DNA of 64,000 bases from Burkholderia sp. 4M9327F10. GTDB lineage: Bacteria > Pseudomonadota > Gammaproteobacteria > Burkholderiales > Burkholderiaceae. The stretch is taken from assembly GCF_005503145.1 (NCBI RefSeq), contig NZ_SCNV01000004.1, positions 1 through 64,000 of the forward strand, read 5' to 3'. The notes under the pieces are model-generated. The model ran no database searches. It saw only the letters and a list, made by a program, of their open reading frames with translations, and was not told where the DNA came from. This document shows positions 36,434-47,265 of the stretch, piece by piece. The stretch's first letter is position 1; each line of letters begins with the position of its first letter. The position numbers and the translations under genes are program-made.

Positions 36434-37837
36434 ATGAAAATCACCATCATCGGCACGGGCTATGTCGGCCTTGTTACTGGCGCGTGCCTGGCCGAAATCG
36501 GCCATGACGTTTTCTGTCTGGACGTCGATCCGCGCAAGATCGAGATCCTCAATAACGGCGGCGTGCCCATTCACGAGCCGGGCTTGCAGGAAATCATCGC
36601 GCGGACCCGGGCAGCGCGGCGCATCACGTTTTCGACGGATGTGGAGGCGAGCGTTGCGCACGGCGACGTGCAGTTCATCGCGGTCGGCACGCCGCCTGAT
36701 GAAGACGGCTCGGCGGACCTCCAGTACGTTCTCGAAGCCGCGCGCAATATTGGCCGCACCATGAACGGCTTCAAGGTGATCGTCGACAAGTCCACGGTTC
36801 CCGTCGGCACAGCGCAGCGGGTACGCGCGGTGGTCGAAGAAGAACTGACGAAGCGTGGCCTCACCGACAGCGAGCAGCATCGTTTCTCGGTTGTCTCGAA
36901 CCCAGAATTCCTGAAAGAGGGGGCGGCGGTCGACGACTTCATGCGCCCCGATCGCATCGTGCTTGGCCACGACGAGGATGACGCCGGCCAGCGCGCGCGC
37001 GAATTGATGAAGCGTTTGTACGCGCCGTTTAACCGCAATCACGAACGCACGCTCTACATGGATGTGCGCTCGGCGGAATTCACGAAGTACGCGGCGAACG
37101 CGATGCTCGCCACGCGCATCTCCTTCATGAACGAGATGGCGAACCTGGCTGACCGCGTCGGCGCCGACATTGAAGCGGTGCGCCGCGGCATTGGTTCGGA
37201 CCCGCGCATCGGCTATCACTTCCTGTATGCCGGCTGTGGCTACGGCGGTTCGTGCTTCCCAAAGGACGTGCAGGCGCTGGTGCGCACCGCGAGCGAAAGC
37301 GGCCACAACCTGCGCATCCTCGAAGCTGTCGAAGCGGTGAACCACGAGCAGAAGGAGGTGCTCGTGCGCAAGATCACCCGCAAGCTCGGCGACGATCTGA
37401 GCGGCCGCACTTTTGCCGTGTGGGGTCTCGCGTTCAAGCCGAACACCGACGATATGCGTGAAGCGCCAAGCCGGCGCATCATTGCCGAGCTTCTGGCGCG
37501 CGGCGCCAACGTGCAGGCGTACGATCCCGTTGCAGTCACCGAGGCGCGCCGCGTGTTCGCAATCGATCTGCACGACGTGCCGGAGCAGATGGCTCGTCTG
37601 CACTTTGCGAGCACCCAGAATGAGACCCTCACCGGCGCGGATGCGCTCGTGATCGTCACCGAATGGAAGGAGTTCAAGAGCCCGGACTTCGTGCACCTGA
37701 AATCGGTGCTGAAGACGCCGCTTATCTTCGATGGCCGCAACCTCTACGAACCGGAAACGATGACCGAACTGGGCATTGATTACCACTCGATCGGACGTCC
37801 CTATGTCCAACTCACCGAACTCGCAGCCAATGTCTAA
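36434..37837 (+). CDS. ugd: UDP-glucose 6-dehydrogenase
   Basis: A 467-residue protein from ATG 36434. The NAD fold is [21 protein letters not shown]. The catalytic Cys is in [16 protein letters not shown], and other motifs are [29 protein letters not shown] and [13 protein letters not shown]. It makes UDP-glucuronate, used for L-Ara4N-modified lipid A and for capsule or exopolysaccharide in this group. It is followed by heptose genes with overlap, so the operon supplies cell-surface sugars. Confidence 0.97.
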   Translation: MKITIIGTGYVGLVTGACLAEIGHDVFCLDVDPRKIEILNNGGVPIHEPGLQEIIARTRAARRITFSTDVEASVAHGDVQFIAVGTPPDEDGSADLQYVLEAARNIGRTMNGFKVIVDKSTVPVGTAQRVRAVVEEELTKRGLTDSEQHRFSVVSNPEFLKEGAAVDDFMRPDRIVLGHDEDDAGQRARELMKRLYAPFNRNHERTLYMDVRSAEFTKYAANAMLATRISFMNEMANLADRVGADIEAVRRGIGSDPRIGYHFLYAGCGYGGSCFPKDVQALVRTASESGHNLRILEAVEAVNHEQKEVLVRKITRKLGDDLSGRTFAVWGLAFKPNTDDMREAPSRRIIAELLARGANVQAYDPVAVTEARRVFAIDLHDVPEQMARLHFASTQNETLTGADALVIVTEWKEFKSPDFVHLKSVLKTPLIFDGRNLYEPETMTELGIDYHSIGRPYVQLTELAANV

Positions 37838-38810
37838 GCCAATAACCGAATCCGCCGCTACCGCTACCGCACCCGATGCCGGTGCCGTGCCGCGTGCGCG
37901 GCTCGCCGGCGCGCGTGTGCTGGTGGTAGGCGACGTGATGCTCGACCGTTACTGGTTCGGCGACGTCAATCGCATTTCCCCGGAAGCGCCGGTGCCGGTG
38001 GTGCATGTGCAGAAGCAGGAAGACCGCCTGGGTGGCGCCGCGAACGTCGCGCGCAACGCGGTCGCACTCGGCGCGCAAGCCGGGCTGCTGTGTGTGGTCG
38101 GGCACGACGAGCCCGGCGAGCGCATCGTCCAGTTGCTTGACGACAGCGGTGTGGCGCCGCATCTGGAGCGCGACCCGGCCCTGCTGACCACCATCAAGCT
38201 GCGCGTGCTGTCGCGTCAGCAGCAGTTGCTGCGAGTCGACTTCGAGAACACACCCGCGCACGAGGTGCTGCTTGCGAGCCTGGCGCGCTTCGACGAACTG
38301 CTGCCCGCGCACGACGTGATCCTGATGTCCGATTACGCCAAGGGCGGTCTGACGCACGTCACGAAGATGATCGCCAAGGCGCACGCGGCCGGCAAGCCGG
38401 TGCTGGTCGACCCGAAGGGCGACGATTGGGAGCGCTACCGCGGCGCCACGCTGATTACGCCGAACCGCGCCGAGTTGCGCGAGGTGGTCGGGCAGTGGAA
38501 GTCGGAAGAAGACCTGACCGCCCGTGTGACGAAGCTGCGCACCGAACTCGAATTCAAGGCGCTGCTGTTGACGCGCTCCGAAGAGGGTATGACGCTCTTC
38601 TCCGACGACGGCATCCTGCACGCCTCGGCCGTAGCACGCGAAGTGTATGATGTCTCGGGTGCGGGCGACACCGTGATCGCCACGCTGGCCGTGATGCTCG
38701 GCGCGGGCCTGTCGCTCGTCGATGCCGTGGCTCTGGCGAACCGCGCGGCCGGCATCGTGGTCGGCAAGCTGGGCACCGCTACCGTCGACTACGACGAACT
38801 CTTTCAGTAA
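37803..38810 (+). CDS. hldA: D-glycero-beta-D-manno-heptose-7-phosphate kinase
   Basis: A 335-residue PfkB-family kinase. ATG 37803 overlaps ugd by 35 bases, while ATG 37830 would overlap it by only 8. Motifs are [42 protein letters not shown] and the anion-hole/base segment [19 protein letters not shown]. It matches only the kinase half of E. coli HldE (RfaE). The cytidylyltransferase half (HldC) is absent and must be encoded elsewhere, the split form known in betaproteobacteria. Confidence 0.94.
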   Translation: MSNSPNSQPMSKPITESAATATAPDAGAVPRARLAGARVLVVGDVMLDRYWFGDVNRISPEAPVPVVHVQKQEDRLGGAANVARNAVALGAQAGLLCVVGHDEPGERIVQLLDDSGVAPHLERDPALLTTIKLRVLSRQQQLLRVDFENTPAHEVLLASLARFDELLPAHDVILMSDYAKGGLTHVTKMIAKAHAAGKPVLVDPKGDDWERYRGATLITPNRAELREVVGQWKSEEDLTARVTKLRTELEFKALLLTRSEEGMTLFSDDGILHASAVAREVYDVSGAGDTVIATLAVMLGAGLSLVDAVALANRAAGIVVGKLGTATVDYDELFQ

Positions 38811-38887
38811 TGCCGCACGCCACCTCGCGCCCGCATGCGGCGCGAGCGGCGGGCGTCAGTCGAACCCAATTTTGGGACAGAACGACC

Positions 38888-39880
38888 ATGACCCTCATCG
38901 TCACCGGCGCAGCCGGTTTTATCGGCAGCAATCTCGTGAAGGCGCTCAATGAGCGCGGTGAACAACGCATCATCGCGGTCGACAATCTCACGCGCGCTGA
39001 CAAGTTCAAGAACCTGGTCGATTGCGAGATCGACGATTATCTCGACAAGACCGAGTTTGTCGAACGCTTTGCGCGTGGCGACTTCGGCAAGGTGCGCGCG
39101 GTGTTCCACGAAGGCGCCTGTTCGGACACGATGGAAACCGACGGCCGCTACATGATGGACAACAACTTCCGCTACAGCCGCGCGGTGCTCGACGCGTGCC
39201 TCGCGCAAGGCACGCAGTTCCTGTATGCATCCTCGGCGGCCACTTACGGCGGCTCGAGCCGCTTCGTGGAAGAGCGCGAAGTGGAGCAGCCGCTCAACGT
39301 CTACGGCTATTCGAAGTTCCTGTTCGATCAGGTGATCCGCCGCGTGCTGCCTGGCGCGAAAAGCCAGATCGCCGGCTTTCGCTACTTCAACGTCTACGGC
39401 CAGCGCGAGACGCACAAGGCGCGCATGGCGTCGGTGGCGTTCCACAACTTCAACCAGTTCCGCGCCGAGGGCAAGGTCAAGCTGTTCGGCGAATACAACG
39501 GTTATGCCGCGGGCGAGCAGACGCGCGATTTCGTCTCCGTCGAAGACGTGACGAAGGTCAACCTGCACTTCTTCGATCATCCGGAGAAGTCGGGCATTTT
39601 CAATCTCGGCAGCGGCCGGGCGCAGCCATTCAACGACATTGCAACCACCGTGGTCAACACGTTGCGCGCGCTGAATAACGAAGCGCCGCTCTCGCTTGCC
39701 GAGCAGGTGCAGCGCGGGCTGATCGAGTACATTCCGTTTCCCGATGCGCTGCGCGGCAAGTACCAGTGCTTCACGCAAGCCGACCTCACGAAGCTGCGCG
39801 CGGCCGGTTACGACGCTCCGTTCCTGAGCGTGCAGGAAGGTGTGGACCGCTACGTGCGTTGGCTATCCGGCCAGCTATAA
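38888..39880 (+). CDS. hldD: ADP-glyceromanno-heptose 6-epimerase
   Basis: A 330-residue short-chain dehydrogenase/epimerase from ATG 38888. It has [24 protein letters not shown], the substrate signature [13 protein letters not shown], the catalytic Y-x3-K in [12 protein letters not shown], and [21 protein letters not shown]. It makes ADP-L-glycero-D-manno-heptose, the last precursor step of the LPS inner core. It lies just downstream of the kinase gene. Confidence 0.97.
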   Translation: MTLIVTGAAGFIGSNLVKALNERGEQRIIAVDNLTRADKFKNLVDCEIDDYLDKTEFVERFARGDFGKVRAVFHEGACSDTMETDGRYMMDNNFRYSRAVLDACLAQGTQFLYASSAATYGGSSRFVEEREVEQPLNVYGYSKFLFDQVIRRVLPGAKSQIAGFRYFNVYGQRETHKARMASVAFHNFNQFRAEGKVKLFGEYNGYAAGEQTRDFVSVEDVTKVNLHFFDHPEKSGIFNLGSGRAQPFNDIATTVVNTLRALNNEAPLSLAEQVQRGLIEYIPFPDALRGKYQCFTQADLTKLRAAGYDAPFLSVQEGVDRYVRWLSGQL

Positions 39881-39957
39881 ATCCTTCGCAGACCTCTCTA
39901 AACTGGAATCTCCTGGCTGGTGGTCGTCACCGGCCAGTAGTAAGAGGGAGATTCCAT

Positions 39958-40341
39958 ATGTTGCGAAAAATCATGGTTACCGCGGCAATGCTCGCCGCGT
40001 TCGGTCACGCCTACGCGGCGGTCGACATCAATTCGGCCAATGAGGCTGCGCTGCGCAGCATCAAGGGCATCGGCCCTGCCAAGGCCAAGGCAATCCTCGA
40101 AGAGCGCGACGCGCACGGTCCGTTCAAGGATCCCACAGACCTCAGCAAGCGCGTCAAGGGCATGGGCGGGCATACCGTCGAGCGCCTGCAGGCGGAGGGT
40201 CTCGCTGTCGGTCCGGCTGGCGCTGCTGCTGGCGTACAGGCTGCGGCGCCTGCGCAGGGCAAGGCCGCGACCTCTGCGGCGCATGCCGCCCCGGCTGCCG
40301 GTGGGCAAAAGAGCGACGCTACTGTGGTGGTGAAGAAATAA
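39958..40341 (+). CDS. comEA: ComEA-type helix-hairpin-helix DNA-binding protein
   Basis: A 127-residue exported protein with signal peptide MLRKIMVTAAMLAAFGHAYA. Two helix-hairpin-helix units follow at residues 22-80 (VDINSANEAALRSIKGIGPAKAKAILEERD, then DLSKRVKGMGGHTVERL). This is the DNA-binding domain of ComEA, which pulls incoming DNA into the periplasm during natural transformation. The remaining 45 residues are an Ala/Gly-rich tail with no motif. It stands alone after hldD, without other com genes. Confidence 0.88.
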   Translation: MLRKIMVTAAMLAAFGHAYAAVDINSANEAALRSIKGIGPAKAKAILEERDAHGPFKDPTDLSKRVKGMGGHTVERLQAEGLAVGPAGAAAGVQAAAPAQGKAATSAAHAAPAAGGQKSDATVVVKK

Positions 40342-40687
40342 GCGTATGCCACCATCAACCCCAGGCGGGCGGCCCGTGCTTCAGGCGCTCGCACGGGGCC
40401 GCCAGGCAGCCGTGCGTGGTTGCGGCTGCGCCGCCATCTCGCAGGTTTTCCTTTCTGACTGGAGTCGGCACATGACACTCCTTCAGCCGTCACTCGGATG
40501 ACTGGCTCCCGCGGTACTCTGCCGCGGGTTTTTTGCATGGCATGGCGCCTTATATCGCCGCGTTATATACCTATGCCGCGCGAGCGTTGCATCCATGCCG
40601 TTAGCAGGGCCGCGCGGCAGGCCGGCGCACGGTGGTTTAGAATCGTTCAATTAACGACATTGCCCAGCGACAGCCCCGCACCCGAAT
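40342..40687. other. Intergenic region comEA / cysM
   Basis: 346 bases without a supportable gene. It contains an imperfect GC hairpin (40367-40379 with 40391-40403), the terminator at 40508-40534, and a TAGAAT hexamer near 40639-40644 that may be the cysM -10. Confidence 0.4.
40508..40534 (+). terminator. Rho-independent terminator upstream of cysM
   Basis: A CCCGCGG / CCGCGGG stem (40508-40514 with 40522-40528) followed by six T. Confidence 0.85.
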
Positions 40688-41590
40688 ATGGCTTACAAAA
40701 CGATTGAAGACACGATCGGCAATACGCCGCTCGTCCAGCTCGTCCGCCTGCCTGACGACGAGATCCGCAGCCGCAACAACGTGATCCTCGGCAAGCTGGA
40801 GGGCAATAATCCGGCCGGTTCGGTGAAGGACCGCCCGGCACTGTCGATGATCAAGAAGGCCGAGTCGCGCGGCCGCATCAAGCCGGGTGACACGCTGATC
40901 GAAGCGACCAGCGGCAACACCGGCATCGCGCTGGCCATGGCAGCCGCCATCCGCGGCTACAAGATGGTGCTGATCATGCCGGAAGACCTGTCTGTCGAAC
41001 GACGTCAGAGCATGGCCGCGTACGGTGCGCAGATTGTGCTGACGCCGGTCACGGGCGGCATGGAATACGCACGTGATCTCGCCGAGCAGATGCAGCGCGA
41101 AGGCAAGGGCATCATCCTCGACCAGTTTGGGAACCCGGACAATCCGCTCGCGCACTATGAAGCCACCGGGCCGGAAATCTGGCAGGAAACCGAGGGACGC
41201 ATTACGCACTTCGTCTCGGCCATGGGCACCACCGGTACGATCATGGGCGTGTCGCAGTATCTGAAGGAGCAGAATGAGGCTATCGAGATTATCGGCGCGC
41301 AGCCGGAAGAAGGCTCGCGTATTCCGGGTATTCGCAAGTGGCCGGAAGCGTATCTGCCGAAGATTTTTGACCGTAGCCGCGTCGACCGGGTCGAGAACGT
41401 GAGTCAGGCCGCGTCGGAAGCGATGGCGCGCAAGATGGCGGCGGTCGAAGGGATCTTCTGCGGTATTTCCTCGGCGGGCGCGTGCGAAGTGGCATTGCGA
41501 ATCGCACGGCAAGTCGAGAACGCGACCATCGTGTTTGTTGTTTGCGATCGCGGTGACCGTTATCTGTCGACGGGCGTGTTTCCTGCGTGA
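40688..41590 (+). CDS. cysM: Cysteine synthase B
   Basis: A 300-residue PLP enzyme of the O-acetylserine sulfhydrylase family. The PLP lysine is in NPAGSVKDRPALSMI, the substrate loop is EATSGNTGIALA, and the phosphate-binding segment is VSAMGTTGTIMGVS. The 300-residue length and the RPA after the lysine motif fit CysM rather than CysK. CysM can use thiosulfate as well as sulfide. Confidence 0.94.
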   Translation: MAYKTIEDTIGNTPLVQLVRLPDDEIRSRNNVILGKLEGNNPAGSVKDRPALSMIKKAESRGRIKPGDTLIEATSGNTGIALAMAAAIRGYKMVLIMPEDLSVERRQSMAAYGAQIVLTPVTGGMEYARDLAEQMQREGKGIILDQFGNPDNPLAHYEATGPEIWQETEGRITHFVSAMGTTGTIMGVSQYLKEQNEAIEIIGAQPEEGSRIPGIRKWPEAYLPKIFDRSRVDRVENVSQAASEAMARKMAAVEGIFCGISSAGACEVALRIARQVENATIVFVVCDRGDRYLSTGVFPA

Positions 41591-41645
41591 TCGCCCCGGG
41601 GCGCGAGTGTGCCTCGCGTTTCGCCAAACCTCACCAAACAAAAAA

Positions 41646-41672
41646 CGCCGGCTAGCACCGGCGCTTTTTTTT
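41646..41672. terminator. Terminator between cysM and mltB
   Basis: A CGCCGG / CCGGCG stem (41646-41651 with 41658-41663) with a T8 tail on the plus strand and an A-run on the other side. The genes are convergent. Confidence 0.85.
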
Positions 41673-41727
41673 CGTTTGGGCGAGTCCGATCAGGCAATCC
41701 GAACGGATAGAACCGATTGCCTCGCGC

Positions 41728-43083
41728 TTATTGCGTGTCCGGTTCGGGGGCAGGCACAGGAGCCGGCATGCGCATTGGCGCGGGAACCGGGCTGGTTGCC
41801 GGGGCGGGCACAGCCATCGGTGCAGGCGCCGTGGCCGGCGGAGCGTAGGTGGGCGGAACCGAGGGCGGCGGCACTGAGGCCGGCGCGCCGTTGCTGTCCA
41901 GATCGCCTGACGCTTCCAGTTGTGCCTTGATCTTCTCGCCCAACTGATACACCGCCAGTGCGTAGAAGAAGCTGCGGTTATAACGCGTCAGCACGTAAAA
42001 ATTCTTCAGTCCCAGCTTGTACTCGGTGGGCAGCCCCGGCGAGGGCAGATCCACGATCGTGACTGGCGTGCCGGCTTCGGCGGCCATATCGAGACCCGGC
42101 TCGCTTACCAGCAGGCCGGCGCGCGTCAATTGCTCGAGCGGCCAGTGCGGTTCGGGCTGGCCGTCGGCGCCGGCCTGCGCGATGCCCTGGCTGCCTGGGT
42201 CCGGGCTGATGTCCCACACCACCGGCCGGCCATTCTCCCAGCCGTTCTGTTTCAGATAATTCGCCACGCTGCCGATCGCGTCGGCCTGGCTGGTGCGCAA
42301 GTCGATCTGCTTGTTGCCGTCATACGAGATCGCGTACTGCACGATGCTGCTCGGCAGGAATTGAGGAATGCCGATCGCGCCCGTGTATGAGCCGAGCACT
42401 GTGGTCGGATCGATTTGCGAGTCGCGGGTCCAGACCAGATAGTCTTCGAGGTTCTTGCGGAAGGTCTGCTCGCGGTCCGCGCGGTTCGGGGTGTTCGGGT
42501 AATCGAAGGCGAGGGTGGTCAGCGCATCGAGCACGCGGAAGTTACCCATGAAGCGGCCGTAGATGGTCTCCACGCCGATGATGCCGACGATCACTTCCGG
42601 CGGCACGCCGAATTCCTCATAGGCGCGCTGCAGCGTTGCCTGGTTGTTGCGCCAGAAACGCACGCCCGCGTTGATGCGGATCGGGTCTAGGAAGCGCGAC
42701 TGGTAAGCGCGCCAGTTCTTGATGGACGGTGTGGGTGAAGGCGTGACGAGCTTGACTGCGGTCGCCGAGTAGCTGACGCTGGCGAACAGCGTGTGCAGCG
42801 CGGCCGGATCGAAGTCGTAGCGCGCCGCCATGTCGTTGATGAAGCCATCGACATCGGGGTTGTTCGCATAGCGCTGCGGAATGATTTCTTCTTCGAACGT
42901 CTGCCCTTGCGGCACCGGTTGTTGCGGCTGCGCCTGGGTGACGAGCAGCGGCGTTTTGGGCGCGCCGGTCTGTGCCTCGGCTGGACTGGCTGCTGCGAAC
43001 ACGCACCATGCGACGGACAGTGCGGCGGCCACGTTCTGGGTGCATAGCCGGTTTCGTGCGGACAGAGCAAGCTTGACGATCAT
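41728..43083 (-). CDS. mltB: Membrane-bound lytic murein transglycosylase B
   Basis: A 451-residue exported GH103 family enzyme. The signal peptide ends ASPAEAQTG; it has no lipobox Cys at the cleavage site, so it may be soluble. The catalytic Glu is E172 in GIIGVETIYGRFMGN; further family blocks are YTGAIGIPQFLPSSIVQYA and DAIGSVANYLKQNGW. It cleaves peptidoglycan to 1,6-anhydromuramyl products. The last 60 residues are a Pro/Ala-rich tail (PPPSVPPTYAPPATAP...), unusual for E. coli MltB but common in this group. Confidence 0.94.
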   Translation of the reverse strand: MIVKLALSARNRLCTQNVAAALSVAWCVFAAASPAEAQTGAPKTPLLVTQAQPQQPVPQGQTFEEEIIPQRYANNPDVDGFINDMAARYDFDPAALHTLFASVSYSATAVKLVTPSPTPSIKNWRAYQSRFLDPIRINAGVRFWRNNQATLQRAYEEFGVPPEVIVGIIGVETIYGRFMGNFRVLDALTTLAFDYPNTPNRADREQTFRKNLEDYLVWTRDSQIDPTTVLGSYTGAIGIPQFLPSSIVQYAISYDGNKQIDLRTSQADAIGSVANYLKQNGWENGRPVVWDISPDPGSQGIAQAGADGQPEPHWPLEQLTRAGLLVSEPGLDMAAEAGTPVTIVDLPSPGLPTEYKLGLKNFYVLTRYNRSFFYALAVYQLGEKIKAQLEASGDLDSNGAPASVPPPSVPPTYAPPATAPAPMAVPAPATSPVPAPMRMPAPVPAPEPDTQ

Positions 43084-43325
43084 AGTGAACTGGGAGCGTG
43101 GTGCGAGAGAGCCGGAAGGTGGCGCAAGAAGATGGAAGGATTGGGGGCAGTATACCCGAGGCCCATTGCAGAACTGTGCAGAACCGTTGCTACGGCGCGT
43201 TCGGGGCGCATGGTGTGGTAACTTGACGTTGTTGGGCGCGTCTTATGCACCTCGCGTGCCTTATGTATGCGCCTTTGGATGGAGACACGCCGCGCGTTTC
43301 GCGCGCCGCGCCGCAGAAGAGAGTC

Positions 43326-44249
43326 ATGGCAACGGCCTTTTATTCCCACGCAGACTGCCTGCTTCACGAGATGGGCGAATGGCATCCGGAATCTCCGGCA
43401 CGCCTGCAGGCAATCGAAGATCAACTGATCGCAAGCCGCATCGACGCGCTGATCGAGCGCGAAGCGCCGCCGCTTGCCGAGGAGGCCGCGCTGCTGCGCG
43501 TGCATACCCAGGCGCACGTCGACTACATTCGCAGCCGCTCGCCGGAGTCGGGTTACGCCGAGATCGATCCGGACACGTCGATGAACCCGCATACCTGGCA
43601 AGCCGCGTTGCGCGCGGCGGGCGCCGCGGTGGCCGCCACCGACGCCGTTATCGAAGGCCGTTACGACAACGCGTTCTGCAGCGTGCGCCCGCCTGGCCAC
43701 CACGCCGAGCCGGCACGCGCAATGGGCTTCTGCTTCTTCAACAACGTCGCGGTTGCCGCGCGCCACGCACTGGATGTGCATGGCCTGCAACGGGTGGCGA
43801 TCGTCGATTTCGACGTCCATCACGGCAACGGCACGGAAGCCGCGTTCGCGGGCGATTCACGTGTATTGATGTGCAGCTTCTTCCAGCATCCGTTTTATCC
43901 GTTCACCGGAGCCGACAACCAGGCGCCCAATATGGTCAACGTGCCGATGCCGGCCCGCTCGAAGGGGATGGAAGTGCGCGAGGCAGTGGACATGCTGTGG
44001 CTGCCGCGCCTGCATGCGTTCAAGCCGGAGATGATCTTCGTGTCGGCAGGCTTCGATGCGCACCGTGAGGACGATCTCGGCAACATGGGGCTCGTCGAGG
44101 ACGATTACGCATGGCTGACCGATCAGGTTCGCGAGATCGCCAATCGCTATGCGCGCGGACGGATCGTGAGCTGCCTGGAAGGCGGCTACAACCTGTCGGC
44201 GCTCGGTCGCAGTGTGGTGGCGCACATCCGGGCGCTGGCGGGAATCTGA
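43326..44249 (+). CDS. Histone-deacetylase-family amidohydrolase
   Basis: A 307-residue zinc amidohydrolase from ATG 43326. It has the arginase/deacetylase fold with the His-His pair RPPGHHAEPARAMGFC, the zinc Asp/His in VDFDVHHGNGTE, and the second Asp in FVSAGFDAHREDDLGNM. The catalytic-pocket glycine/tyrosine segment is LEGGYNLSALG. Bacterial members act on acetylated polyamines, acetoin-pathway proteins or other acetyl-lysine substrates. Nothing nearby fixes the substrate. Confidence 0.92.
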   Translation: MATAFYSHADCLLHEMGEWHPESPARLQAIEDQLIASRIDALIEREAPPLAEEAALLRVHTQAHVDYIRSRSPESGYAEIDPDTSMNPHTWQAALRAAGAAVAATDAVIEGRYDNAFCSVRPPGHHAEPARAMGFCFFNNVAVAARHALDVHGLQRVAIVDFDVHHGNGTEAAFAGDSRVLMCSFFQHPFYPFTGADNQAPNMVNVPMPARSKGMEVREAVDMLWLPRLHAFKPEMIFVSAGFDAHREDDLGNMGLVEDDYAWLTDQVREIANRYARGRIVSCLEGGYNLSALGRSVVAHIRALAGI

Positions 44250-44352
44250 ACTGCGCTGTGGGACCGGGCGGGCAGGCGCCCGTCGACAGGCGCACTGGAC
44301 CGGCGGCGTTGAACGCCGGGCAGGCGACTGGCACACCACGCGCGCCGCTCTC

Positions 44353-45303
44353 TCAACGACAGCGCACCGTAATCCAATCGATCAACTCGCCGATCACCCG
44401 CTCGCGGTCGAGGTCGTTCATGGTCTCGTGATAGCTCGCTTCATGCATCGTGAGCGTCTTGTCCGGTGAGCCGGCATACTGGCCGAACGAGCGGCTGCCG
44501 TCTGGCTCCGTGAGCTTGTCTGCGGTACCGTGGTACACCAGCAAGGGCAGTTGCAGCCCGGCGCGGCCGCGTTCGATCCGCTCCATTGCCAGCAGTATCT
44601 CCGCGCCCGTGCGAGCCGGAATCGATCCGTGATGGACCAATGGGTCATTGCGATTTGCCTCGACGATAGCCGGGTTGCGCGACAGCAGCGCCGCATCGAT
44701 CTTCATGGCGGGAAAATCCGGCCAGACACGGCTGATGATCTGGCTCATGGTCAGCATCCAGCGCGGCACATCGTGGCCCGGCGCCAGCGCAGGACTTGAG
44801 AGAATCAGACCCGCCAGGCGGTGACCGCTGCCGGGCAGACGTTCGATGGCGTACAGCGCCGCAATCGCGCCGCCCATGCTGTGACCCATCAGGAACAGGG
44901 GTGTGCCGCTGCCGTCCGCTGCGATGCCAAGCAAAGCCTCGGCGTCGAGCAGATAGTCGTCGAAGCGCTCGACGCGAGCGCGCTTGCCGGGTGCGTGACC
45001 GTGGCCGCGCAGATCGATGGCGAGCAGTTCGATGCCGGCCGCGTTGAGCCGCTCGGCGAGCGCCGCGTAGCGCCCGGCGTGCTCGGCAAGACCGTGGACG
45101 AGAGCGACCGTGGCCCGGCGTGTACCGGTGGCAGCCCAGCGGTACAGCGGCAATTCGATGCCGTCGCGGGTGGTGACAAGCGAGCGGGCCGCGCCGTAGT
45201 CGCGCCTTGCATTCGCTGAGCCGCCGCTTTCCTCCGGTTTGACGCCTGCGCTTGCCCCGACCGTCGGGTCAGGGCGAGCATTGTTGTGCCGGGTAGTCTC
45301 CAT
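44353..45303 (-). CDS. Alpha/beta hydrolase, monoacylglycerol lipase / lysophospholipase type
   Basis: A 316-residue protein from ATG 45303, with GAGGGCG just upstream; the frame is open to 45384. It has the serine hydrolase lipase layout: oxyanion HGLAEHAGRYAALAE, ELLAIDLRGHGHAPGKR, nucleophile elbow FLMGHSMGGAIAAL, acid in LVYHGTADKLTEPDGS and His in ASYHETMND. This is the PldB/monoglyceride lipase (Hydrolase_4) subfamily. There is no signal peptide. Roughly the first 40 residues are a low-complexity lead. Confidence 0.9.
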   Translation of the reverse strand: METTRHNNARPDPTVGASAGVKPEESGGSANARRDYGAARSLVTTRDGIELPLYRWAATGTRRATVALVHGLAEHAGRYAALAERLNAAGIELLAIDLRGHGHAPGKRARVERFDDYLLDAEALLGIAADGSGTPLFLMGHSMGGAIAALYAIERLPGSGHRLAGLILSSPALAPGHDVPRWMLTMSQIISRVWPDFPAMKIDAALLSRNPAIVEANRNDPLVHHGSIPARTGAEILLAMERIERGRAGLQLPLLVYHGTADKLTEPDGSRSFGQYAGSPDKTLTMHEASYHETMNDLDRERVIGELIDWITVRCR

Positions 45304-45539
45304 ATGCGCCCTCGTTGTGGTTTTGATTGGCCCGATCATAGTCGCTGGCCCGTGACATGCGCGAGCAGCCTGCGCGGGATTCACCTCTAATTCCTCTCAG
45401 TTATGAAAAGATCGGAATTGATTATTAAAGCGAATGTCGAGGCTGCGGTAGAATTGCGCTTCAAATCCCAATAAAAGTCACGGCGGCCGCTTGCCGGGAG
45501 CGTATGACGCTCGCGGGCAGTTCCGCCGTTTCGTTTTTT

Positions 45540-46574
45540 ATGATCGAAATACGTAATATTTCCCAGCGTTTTGCTGGACCCCGGGGCTGGGTTGAGGCGT
45601 TGCACAACGTCAATCTGTCGATTCCGGCGGGCGAGGTGTTCGGCATCATCGGCCGCAGCGGCGCGGGCAAGAGCACGCTCGTGCGCACCATCAACCTGCT
45701 GACGCGTCCCACTGAGGGCAATATCGTCGTCAACGGCCGTGATCTGACGACGCTCTCCGCCGAGCAGCTGCGCGAGGCGCGCCGCGAGATCGGCATGATC
45801 TTCCAGCATTTCAACCTGCTGTCGTCGCGCACCGTGTACGAAAACGTCGCGCTGCCGCTCGAGCTGGCCGGCATGAAGCGCGACGAGATCGAGGCGAACG
45901 TGCTGCCGCTGCTCGAACTGGTGGGGCTGTCTGCGCAGAAAGACCGCTATCCGGCGCAGATCAGTGGCGGCCAGAAACAGCGCGTCGGGATTGCCCGGGC
46001 GCTGGCGAGCAAGCCGAAGGTGCTGCTGTCCGACGAGGCGACCTCGGCGCTCGATCCCGAAACCACCCGCTCGATCCTGGATCTGCTCAAGCGCATCAAT
46101 CGCGAACTCGGCCTGACCATCGTGCTGATCACCCACCAGATGGACGTGATCAAGCAGGTCTGCGACCGCGTTGCGGTGCTCGACGCGGGCCGGGTCGTCG
46201 AACACGGCAAGGTTATCGACGTGTTCCTGCAGCCGCACCACGAAGTGACCCGCGCGCTGATCGGCGATGTCATCGCCCAGGAACTGCCGCCCGCGCTGAA
46301 GGCACGCGTGGCCGAGCGCCTGAAGACCGGCAGCGGCCACCTGCTGCGCCTCGCCTTCACCGGCTCAGGCGTCGACCAGCCCATCCTGTCCGAAACGATT
46401 CGCCGTTACGAACTCGACTTCAACATCCTGCACGGCCAGATCGACGAGATCCAGGGGCAGGCGTTCGGCTCGCTCGCAGTGCTCGCGGGCGGTGAACCGC
46501 TGAAGGTGGCACAGGCGCTGACGTATCTGCGCGAACAGGGTGTGGTGGTAGAGGAGATGTCCCATGTTGAGTGA
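45540..46574 (+). CDS. metN: Methionine ABC transporter ATP-binding protein
   Basis: A 344-residue protein from ATG 45540 ([11 protein letters not shown]). An ATG 12 codons upstream (45504) has a better ribosome-binding site (GGGAG) and is a real alternative. Walker A is [17 protein letters not shown], signature [16 protein letters not shown], Walker [16 protein letters not shown]. The C-terminal 95 residues are the NIL domain, which senses methionine and inhibits the transporter. It forms MetNIQ with the next two genes. Confidence 0.96.
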   Translation: MIEIRNISQRFAGPRGWVEALHNVNLSIPAGEVFGIIGRSGAGKSTLVRTINLLTRPTEGNIVVNGRDLTTLSAEQLREARREIGMIFQHFNLLSSRTVYENVALPLELAGMKRDEIEANVLPLLELVGLSAQKDRYPAQISGGQKQRVGIARALASKPKVLLSDEATSALDPETTRSILDLLKRINRELGLTIVLITHQMDVIKQVCDRVAVLDAGRVVEHGKVIDVFLQPHHEVTRALIGDVIAQELPPALKARVAERLKTGSGHLLRLAFTGSGVDQPILSETIRRYELDFNILHGQIDEIQGQAFGSLAVLAGGEPLKVAQALTYLREQGVVVEEMSHVE

Positions 46575-47217
46575 AATGTTCGATATGTTCGTCCAGTCGT
46601 TCTGGGAAACGCTCGTCATGGTGGGTATCTCGGGCCTGGTCGGCGCGCTGGTCGGTTTGCCTCTCGGCGTGCTGCTGTATCTGACCGACCGCCAGGGCGT
46701 GCTGCAGAATGTCGCGCTGAATCGCTCGATGGGCGTGGTGATCAATGCGGTGCGCTCGACGCCGTTCATCATCTTGCTGGTCGCGGTGATTCCGTTCACG
46801 CGCCTCGTGGTCGGCTCGTCGATCGGTACTGCCGCCGCCGTGGTGCCGTTGACGATCTCTGCCGCGCCGTTCATTGCGCGTCTGGTCGAGACGGCGCTGC
46901 GTGAAGTGGATCGTGGCCTGATCGAAGCCGCCCAGTCGATGGGCGCCACCACCAGCCAGATCGTCTTCAAGGTGCTGCTGCCCGAATCGTGGCCCGGGGT
47001 GGTTGCCGGTTTGACGATTACCTTCGTGTCGCTGGTCGGTTACTCGGCGATGGCCGGTGCGATCGGCGGCGGCGGCCTGGGCGACCTGGGCATCCGTTAC
47101 GGCTATCAGCGTTACGAGCCGGACGTGATGTGGACGGTCGTGGCGATCCTGATCGTGTTCGTGCAACTGGTGCAGTCTTTCGGGGATTGGCTCGTGCGTC
47201 GGTTGAGCCACAAATAA
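46564..47217 (+). CDS. metI: Methionine ABC transporter permease
   Basis: A 217-residue protein whose start overlaps the metN stop by 11 bases. It has five transmembrane helices with the permease EAA loop [22 protein letters not shown]. It provides the membrane path for D/L-methionine in the MetNIQ importer. Confidence 0.96.
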   Translation: MLSEMFDMFVQSFWETLVMVGISGLVGALVGLPLGVLLYLTDRQGVLQNVALNRSMGVVINAVRSTPFIILLVAVIPFTRLVVGSSIGTAAAVVPLTISAAPFIARLVETALREVDRGLIEAAQSMGATTSQIVFKVLLPESWPGVVAGLTITFVSLVGYSAMAGAIGGGGLGDLGIRYGYQRYEPDVMWTVVAILIVFVQLVQSFGDWLVRRLSHK

Positions 47218-47265
47218 AACAAGGGTTGTCGCAACCCGTTTGAAGAGAACTGGAGAAGATCCGTC

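Noticed and set aside
36407..37810. Antisense frame opposite ugd
   Set aside because: Shadow of a well-conserved enzyme gene; no recognisable protein features.
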